Part shown: one piece after another, positions 57,230-64,000 of the stretch
How positions within the stretch are numbered: the first letter of the stretch is position 1
Layout of the letters: each line of letters begins with the position of its first letter
Source: Eulemur rufifrons
Taxonomy: Eukaryota; Chordata; Mammalia; Primates; Lemuridae
Assembly (NCBI RefSeq): GCF_041146395.1
Contig: NC_090984.1
Location: forward strand, 82,471,114 to 82,535,113
DNA: 64,000 nucleotides
Reading direction: 5' to 3'
Position numbers and translations under genes: made by a program
The notes under the pieces: generated by a model
What the model was told of the DNA's origin: nothing
Seen by the model: the letters and a program-made list of their open reading frames with translations, nothing else
Database searches by the model: none

Positions 57230-58610
57230 AAAATGAGAAAATGCTTGTGCTTTTTTCCCCCTAGGCAAAGGGACTGATTCTTAGACTCAGATAAATATGA
57301 AAAGCTGTGGGCTTAAAACTCAGTTTATTTATTTATTTTTTTGATGGCACTTAGAATAAAATGTTCCAAATTGAACATTTAAAAGGGAACAAACAAAGTA
57401 ACCCATTATGCAAATGTTATTATGGGATGGAGAGTCCCCGGGGAAAGGAAGATAAATGTATTTATAATTGCATTTTAATCTTTTCCACTGGAAAAATTCC
57501 CTGCCTCTTTTAACCCGATGCCAATCTTTGAGTCAAGAGATGGTGATTTTAATCTAGAACTTGGTCAAGATGGCTATCGATTGCCTTGGCTATAAAGGAC
57601 CTTGTAATTTTGCCTCCAAATTGTAATGTCATTTTCATTTCCCTTGGTCATTACAGATAGATGTTCTGTTATAAACACCTGAATGATTAGCTTTGTAGTA
57701 TAGTTTTAATTATTATTTTGTTATAAAAAGTGCTTAAAATTTGGAACTGGGAAATAACAGGGATGATTAAGGAAACAATTTTAATTGGTATACTCCTCCC
57801 TCTAAATTACATTTTCCGATGGTTTATTTATCAAAGTTGACCAATCTGGTTTGGCTGTTTCCTTACATATGAGGCCGTATCTCTCCCCTGAGGAGACTGC
57901 TGGCAGACAGGCTAGGAGCAGTAATGAGTTTTCCAATCCAGACCAGATGGAAGCAAGGCTCCAAGTCCTTTATTCTGTGCAAAGAATGCACCACTTGTCA
58001 CATAGATATAAAAATCCTTAATGAAGCATTAATAAAGAGAGCTGTTTATCCTTCAGTGTAGCAGTTTTAGAGGCCAATGAGAATGTAGAAATACAGCTGT
58101 TTGGGTAAGAGAAATTTAATTATATTTTTCTCAGTCGTAGCTCTCAACTGTTGATGGAGAAGAATAGAATCTCAAGTTCTGTTCAATTACCCAGCCCTGA
58201 TCCTGAACAAAGTTGAATTTTCCTTCTTTAGGACCCAATTACAAAGCCTACAATTACACCATTGTCATCCAGGCAGAAGCAAATGCATTTTATCTTCTGC
58301 AAAGCAATGGACTGAAATGTAATCCTGCTACAAGATTAACCACAAGCCACAGTTACTTCAGAGTCATGGCCATGCTTGCAGCTGAAGATCACTCTCCAAA
58401 TGCAGGCTGGCTCTCCAGCGTGTCTTGGTGTGATAGCTCACAGACAGCCCTGCCTCACTTTACTCCTTGCAGGCCTGAGCAGGAGTGATGGCTGGCTTCT
58501 CAGGCCTTCCTCCCAAGCTCCTTTCTACAGCAGCCAGCCCCATTGTCCCTCCAAGCATGGCCAAGACATTGAAATTTTTGAATAGTCTAAGCAAAGGAGT
58601 TCCTCCTGGA
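57230..58610. promoter_or_regulatory. repeat-free AT-rich block, candidate conserved noncoding element
   Basis: I can name no repeat across about 1.4 kb, which is rare in this window. It carries several transcription-factor-like words: an octamer ATGCAAAT at 57408-57415 with AACAAAG just upstream (57391-57397), TAATTA at 57707-57712, paired ATTA words near 58018-58033, and ACAAAG/ACAATTACA words at 58240-58256. This composition is typical of developmental enhancers. Conservation itself cannot be seen from one sequence. Confidence 0.3.
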
Positions 58611-58965
58611 CAAGTATAACATAAAAACAATTAAGGAAATTTTGTCTTTGTAAGAGAAAAAAATCATCTCAGTTTGTTCCAATTAACTTCTTTTAAATAA
58701 GGCTTGCATAGAAAGAGACATTAGATAGTTCGGAGAGTCATAGCTTCCCAGGCACTCAGTCCCATGGAATTAGGTGAAGCATTATGTCTAAAATTTATTC
58801 AAAAATTTGGATTTCCTTAATATTATGCACTGTAGTAAGGATAATTTATCTCATCTCATGGCATAACAGAGGAATATTATTTACAAATCAATGGGAAAAC
58901 AGAAATGTAGACTTAGATGTAGATTGTTATCCATGGCACCCATAAATAAGGGGCTCTTCCTCCGA
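58611..58965. other. unique AT-rich sequence
   Basis: I see nothing assignable. Confidence 0.35.
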
Positions 58966-58969
58966 GGGC

Positions 58970-59220
58970 AGTGGGAAAGAATACTAGAGTCCCAGCTAGT
59001 CAGCTTCGCTGTTAAGTAGCTGTGAAATCTTGGACAAGACATTTACATTCTCAGAAGTTCATTTCCAGATCTGTATTATGGAGATAAATGTACTGTTAAT
59101 AATACTCCCTGTAACTTCCTCCCTGGGGCGTTGTAATGGTTCAGTGAGAAAATGCATATGAATCTGTTTTATAAACTGCAGTAAGTACTATTTGTTATAA
59201 TGGTGGGCAATCTTTATTAT
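58970..59220 (+). mobile_element. MIR SINE
   Basis: gtagctgtgaaatcttggacaagacatttacattctcagaagttcatttccagatctgtattatgg, then a diverged tail (taaactgcagtaagtactatttgttataatgg). Confidence 0.85.
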
Positions 59221-59599
59221 CAATTTTATCTCTGATATAATCTAAAGAGAAAGTATTTTCTTTGTGACTTTTCTTATTTTTGAGGTCCAGTACATTTTCT
59301 CTCACTTTGGAAAATTTTAACCATTAGGAGTCAAAATGATACACACCTTACTCCAAGTATTAACTGACTTCCCACCTGGGATGTTCCTGGAAGATCTGGA
59401 TTATCTTGTTGCTACCACAGCATTGTTTTCCCCCTAGTGGCTGTGGCTATCTGGTTATAGCTCTCCTATTACAGCAAATGCTGCTTAGGGTATGGCAGGT
59501 CATTCTGAATAAAACAACCACCACCTTCACAATCACTCAAGCAAGCCAACTCTCTGTCACTTCACTCATGTGTGCATAGATACAATCATTTATACGTTA
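59221..59599. other. unique sequence
   Basis: No repeat or gene is recognised. Confidence 0.35.
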
Positions 59600-59745
59600 A
59601 CTACGTTTAATAAATAACTATTTGCCTGCACTGAGTGCAGGGGATGAATAAGACAGTCCTGTCCTCAAGATGCTCACTGCTAACAATAAACCAAAAGATT
59701 TAATACATGGCACCGTAGATATTTCTTGCATTTCTAACAGAGTGC
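59600..59745 (-). mobile_element. L2 fragment
   Basis: aataaataactatttgcctgcactgagtgcaggggatgaataagacagtcctgtcctcaagatgctcac reads as the reverse complement of the L2 3' end. Confidence 0.75.
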
Positions 59746-59757
59746 TTGAAATATGGG

Positions 59758-60000
59758 ACTTTTTTTTAAAAAAAAGATAAGGTCTTGCTCTGTCATCCAG
59801 GCTGGAGTGCAGTGGCCTGATCATAGCTCACTGTAACCTCAAATTCCTGGGCTCAAGAGATCCTGCTGCCTCAGCTTCCTGAGTAGCTGGGAATACAGGT
59901 GCATGCCAACACATCTGGCTAATTTTTTAAAAATTATTTTTGGTAGAGACAGGGTTTCACTCCTGGCCTCTAGTAATTCTCCCACCTTGGCCTCTGAAAA
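59758..60000 (-). mobile_element. truncated Alu, minus strand
   Basis: It starts with T8A8 and then ggtcttgctctgtcatccaggctggagtgcagtggcctgatcatagctcactg, the reverse of a right arm. The linker and part of the left arm follow (ggctaatttttt, gtagagacagggtttcac), ending cttggcctctgaaaa. The 5' end of the Alu and a stretch near the catgttggc position are missing. Confidence 0.92.
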
Positions 60001-60575
60001 TGATAATATGTTGCATTTTAACAAATATTTGCTGAAAGAAATGAATAAAGTTTAATTCACCAGGGTTCTGAGAGTCAGTCACTTTTCCCAGCAGAAAGGA
60101 CAAACTCATTGGGTTCCAATTTTGAGAGCCAAGGAGAGGCTTGAATTTTCTAACTCAGAGATTCCTATTCTCTCTGAAACCCAGAACAAACCCAACTTTT
60201 AAATTACTTTCTCTACTGCAACAAGGAGGTCATGGTGACCCTTACACTGTAATGAAATGGTGTTTGTATTCATTGCTGACTCACCTTATGTAGTGAAGAA
60301 GACTTTCTGTTGAGAAGTATTGGAGAGAGAGGAAAAAAGTGAAGGTGGACATCAAGGCAGAGACTCCTGGTAGCACAAAATTTGGGGCCGCTATATCACT
60401 GGAGGGTCTTGTGCTTGATAAGCCCTGGGACTTGCCACAGATACATTATCAATCACTGTAAAGGAGGCCATATGATTTGCCTTGGAGCTGAATTTTGAGA
60501 GACATTCACTGCAGTCATTAGCAAAGCTTATTTGTAAACAGATGTGCCCATTTTGTCCTAAGCAATGATATTTTC
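60001..60575. other. unique sequence
   Basis: No gene or named repeat. Confidence 0.35.
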
Positions 60576-61545
60576 AAAAACTTCTGCTTTGTGGAAGACA
60601 TCACTTAGAAAATGAAAAGGCAAACCACAGAATGGGAAAAAATATTCATACTACATATATCTGTCAAAGAATTTGTTTACAGATATATAAAAAACTTTTA
60701 TAACTAAATAATTTTTAAAAACTTAATTTACAAATAGGCAAAAGAATTGAACAAATACTTTTCCAAAGAAGACATATGAGTGGCAAATAAACATAAATAA
60801 ATGTTCAACCTAATTAGTCATCAGGCAAAAACAAATTATATACTACAATGAAATATTGCTATACACCCACTGGAGTCGCTAAAATTAGAACAGATGTGGT
60901 GCAACTTGTACTCTCATGCACTGCTTATGGGAGTGTAAAATGGTGCAACCATTTTGGAAAAGAGACAGTTTCTTATAAAGTTCATCACATACTGCTCTAT
61001 GACCCAATAATTCCACTGCTAGGTATTTTACTCAATATAAGTGAAAATATATGTCTACACAAAAATTTGTACACAAATGTTCATAGCAGCTTTATTCTTA
61101 ATAGCCAAGACCTAGAAACATCCCAAGTGTCCATCAGGAAATGAATGAATGTACAACGTATGTTACATCCATACAGTGAAATTAAAAATCAGCATTTAAA
61201 ATGAGTGAACTAGTCATATACACAACAACATGGATAAATCTCAAAAACATGCCAATCAAAAAAAAAAAACACAAATGCAAAGGAATGCACATTTTATGAT
61301 GCCAAAAAAGACAAATCTAATCTATAGTAATAAAAAGCAGATCAGTGGTTGTCTGAAGCTGGGGGTGGGGAGAATGGTATTACAAAGGAATTCAAGGGAA
61401 CTTTTTCAGGTGATGGGAATGTTCTGTATCTTGACTGTGAAGATGGTTACACAGGTGTATACATTTGGTTAAACTGTATAGTAATACAGGTGTATCTTAT
61501 TATATGTAAGCTATTGTCCTATAAGGTTCATTTAAAAAGCTGACA
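60576..61545 (+). mobile_element. L1M LINE 3' end, plus strand
   Basis: aaaatgaaaaggcaaaccacagaatgggaaaaaatattc (late ORF2), ctgcttatgggagtgtaaaatggtgcaaccattttgg, gctttattcttaatagccaagacctagaaac, then a 3' UTR with gggggtggggagaatgg and aggtgatgggaatgttctgtatcttgac. It is strongly diverged and dead. Frames in it (for example 60848-61144) are L1 remnants. Confidence 0.95.
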
Positions 61546-63112
61546 TCATGAAAGGACACACATAAATGTATTAAAATAGAACTCAGAATCAAAGCATTTA
61601 TATTATATATAATTTGTATTAAAGTCTTTTTATTATAGTGGAATATAAAGAGCTACAATGAGATTGGAGCATATGAATTGAAAGAAGTGTCACCTATATA
61701 TGTTCTTTTAATGGTCATACTATGATATGATTCAGAGAATATGCAACACGATGCACTTGAATCTTCAGGAAACATTTACATATTTATGCTTTTTATCTTC
61801 CAATAGAGAATGCATAGCCCTAAAAACAAAGACTGGTGTCATTTTATTTAAATTTGTGGAAGAGAAGCATTGCTTTGTTGACAGAAGTGGGCAGGGTAAG
61901 CAACTAAAATGCAAAAGCCCTAGCCAAGAAGCTGGTCTTAACCCCAACCAAAACAATAAGAAGAAGAAGGAGGGAAAAGAGACACACAGGGACCAGTTTG
62001 GGATTATAAATTTTCCTGTAGGAAGCCTGATACATATTGTGGAATGGTCAAGTCTAATTTCATCCCTAAAATTCTTTTTTTGTACTTTTTTCTTTAACTC
62101 ACCAAGGTAAATTTCTGAAAAGCAGAAGTGATATTTATGTACCATAAATTCTTAGCTTTGAACAAATCATATTTCTGGTTGTGTCTGGTTTCAGGCTACT
62201 TATTTATGTAGCCCTTTTCTAAGCAGTGCAGAGAGCTCACTTAAAATGCAATTGCAAATGTGGGGTATAGAATGAATACCTTTAAATGTAGTAATCATTT
62301 TAAATGTACCAGGATTAAAGGTCATTGAAATGACTCATCTGTGAAAACATAAAATGAAAAGATGAAATTCTTAATTTAGCTGTTCCTTAGGTTTGTTTTT
62401 TAGCAGAATTTTAAAAATGGCTTAAACATACCTCATACTGATTTATCCCAGACCACATATCAAATCATAAGTGGATTCTTACATGAAATTTCTTCTTTCT
62501 AAATACCAAAAAATAATCTGGTCTTAACCTCAAAATGTTTAGGTTATGAATGACATGCAAACAATATCATTTTTAGTTACATATCTTACATGTGGTTGTT
62601 TTTATGTAAAGATATAAATCCAAAGAGCAGGGAAAGAAGTAAAATTACAAAATGTTGGGCAATTTAATCTTAACCTTTGCAAACAAGCTTCAAATTTTTA
62701 AACTAGCTTTGTCATTTAGGTTTCTCTCCATCGTATTGCTGTTATAAAAGAAGCCCCTGCAGCACCATGTTTCAGGAGTAGTAGCAACATCATGAGAATG
62801 CTTGTTTTCCTCTGTACTTTTTAGAAAGCACTCTAAGAAATGGAGCATTAATTTAAAATCCCATCATATGTATCTTCATCTCAGCATCATCATAAAATCA
62901 TGGATTTGACAAATTTGCACAAGAGTCCCCCGCTTTGGGGATTTGGAAAGAGAATGTTGCATATTTCCTCCTGGGTTGAAAATACTTCCTATGCTGGAAA
63001 TTTCTTCTGCTACTAGAGCAAATTAGATTTGGCCTGGAGGACTCAGACCTAAAAGAAACCCTGCTGTGGGCAAAGTTAAAATATAATAAACATTGAAAAT
63101 GCAACACATAAT
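61546..63112. other. unique AT-rich sequence, no gene seen
   Basis: Overlapping frames of about 127 codons on opposite strands (61727-62110 plus, 61765-62145 minus) show no motif. No named repeat. Confidence 0.35.
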
Positions 63113-63430
63113 ATAAACTTTTACGTACAGCACTTACTTCAGCAGCATATGTACTCAACTGGAACAATATGGGGAGATTAGCGTGGCACCTGTGCAAAGA
63201 TGGCATGCAAATCCTTGTGTGCTTCCCATTTTACAAAAATCTAAGTTATAGACGTGATTGGCATGGGATAAAAACTATACGGAAATGCAACAGAATGGAA
63301 ACAGTAATTATGTCTGGGAATTAGGACTACAATTTTTAAACCTGTCTGTAATTTTTAAATTTTCAACAATAGGGTGTATAAATTCATAATCAGAAAAAAA
63401 TAAGCATTTATATATAAAATTATACGTTCA
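63113..63430 (+). pseudogene. U6 snRNA-L1 chimeric retropseudogene with TSD
   Basis: Bases 63130-63232 align to U6 snRNA from its first base: ttacttcagcagcatatgtact, ggaacaatatggggagattagcgtggc, cctgtgcaaagatggcatgcaaat, ending in cccatttt. It differs at many positions and would not be functional. The wording then changes without a break to an L1-like 3' end (about 63233-63386: taattatgtctgggaattagg...aatttttaaattttcaacaatagg) and an A-rich tail (63387-63413). Flanks ataaacttttacgtaca (63113-63129) and ataaaattatacgttca (63414-63430) agree at 14 of 17 bases, so the two parts probably inserted together. Confidence 0.85.
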
Positions 63431-63754
63431 TGCAAACTGACTACCTGAAGACAAAAGCAGAACTGACAAGAAGTGAATTGAAATTGTTTTCTTTCAGCTT
63501 TCATACCTTAGGGAAATGACTTTCGAGCTATTTTGAACAGCAGAATGCTTTTGTAAAAATAAAATGTTATATAGACTCCTAGTGCATAAAACAGGCAGAA
63601 GCAAAGCTGCTCTGTAGGGTGAGGTAGGGGCAAATGACCCACTGAACCTTCCCCTCTGCCCTCTGTGGGCCTGGGAAGTACCTGCTCAGAACCTGCAGCA
63701 ATGCAGAATAGAGCTAGAAAGCCGGGGATTGTGAACTCTTGAAGATAGACACCC
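63431..63754. other. unique sequence
   Basis: No repeat or gene is recognised. Confidence 0.35.
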
Positions 63755-63820
63755 ACACAAGTGATGCGTTGCCACTAACCCGGTGCCCTGGACGTGGTTG
63801 GTCTTCAGTAAACGTATATT
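63755..63820 (+). mobile_element. L2 tail fragment
   Basis: ccggtgccctggacgtggttggtcttcagtaaacgtatattgc is a forward L2-type 3' tail. Confidence 0.55.
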
Positions 63821-64000
63821 GCTTGGCTGCCTGGCCGGCTTATTTTCATGGCCATCTGGTCTTTATGATACAGAATAAGATGGTGACAACGTCAAGGTTC
63901 TTCCCAAATTGTTTGTTTTGAAACTTCCCTGACATCTGATAACTCATGCATGGGTCAAGGAGGCACATCTGCTTAGGTCTTGCTTCTGAAGTGAACTACT
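63821..64000. other. unique sequence to the window end
   Basis: I see nothing assignable. Confidence 0.3.

Noticed and set aside
63129..63232. Functional U6 snRNA gene
   Set aside because: There are many substitutions, including in conserved stretches, no recognisable proximal sequence element upstream, and retroposition hallmarks on both sides.
1..64000. CRISPR arrays, operons, prophage, insertion sequences, toxin or defence systems
   Set aside because: There are no regularly spaced repeats, no compact run of co-oriented genes and no bacterial ribosome binding sites. The repeat content is that of a primate genome.
1..64000. tRNA or rRNA genes
   Set aside because: The only tRNA-related sequences I see are MIR SINEs. 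No intact A and B boxes with a cloverleaf, and no rRNA-like stretch.

Overview
The window is nuclear DNA of a mammal, and specifically of a primate of the lemur lineage. It carries primate-only Alu elements (20661-21006, 10244-10513, 59760-60000) and free Alu monomers (8077-8219, 44893-45050). The Alu at 20661 has the long A-rich linker between its arms and the right-arm wording (gtgagctaggctgacgtcac) that I know from strepsirrhine Alus and not from monkey or ape Alus. Old mammal-wide repeats (MIR, L2, MLT1/MaLR LTRs, L1M, hAT-Charlie, Tigger) form the background. There is nothing bacterial, viral or plasmid-like.

I find no protein-coding gene that I can name. Open frames are short, mostly overlap repeats, and look as expected by chance. 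The window therefore reads as intergenic or long-intron DNA. Three places deserve a gene or promoter check: a short frame with a strong Kozak context and a convincing signal peptide (19861-20082), a CpG-island-like block (about 50124-50403), and a CpG-bearing open frame behind an acceptor-like site (8433-8591).

Layout. 1-8 kb: mostly unique sequence with MIR fragments and purine tracts. 6.9-7.4 kb: L2 and L1 scraps, one with a 59-bp tandem duplication. 8-11 kb: an Alu monomer with perfect target-site duplications, three MIRs, a dimeric Alu ending in poly(T), and a Tigger/MER2 element bounded by TA. 12-16 kb: a long minus-strand L1 with ORF2 remnants, next to a plus-strand L1 piece that may be a 5' inversion, then an MLT1 LTR. 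20.6-21 kb: the lemur-type Alu. 21-22.1 kb: probable L1/HAL1 remnant. 22.6-23.8 kb: a second minus-strand L1 with the ORF2 C-terminus. 24.3-28.3 kb: L2 (one split by a MIR) and MIR. 30.5-33.6 kb: MLT1, L2, L1M and two hAT elements in opposite orientation. 39.4-44.4 kb: a cluster of MaLR/ERVL-type LTR elements on the minus strand, one with both probable LTRs and a later hAT insertion with an 8-bp duplication. 45-56 kb: mixed MIR, L2, L1M, the CpG-rich block and unique DNA. 57.2-58.6 kb: a repeat-free AT-rich block with homeodomain, SOX and POU-like words, a candidate conserved noncoding element. 58.9-64 kb: MIR, L2, Alu, L1 and a U6 snRNA/L1 chimeric retropseudogene flanked by 17-nt duplications.

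The best supported unusual object is the U6-L1 chimera at 63130-63413. Repeat family names come from memory of consensus sequences; no library search was run. Boundaries of old repeats are approximate by tens of bases.
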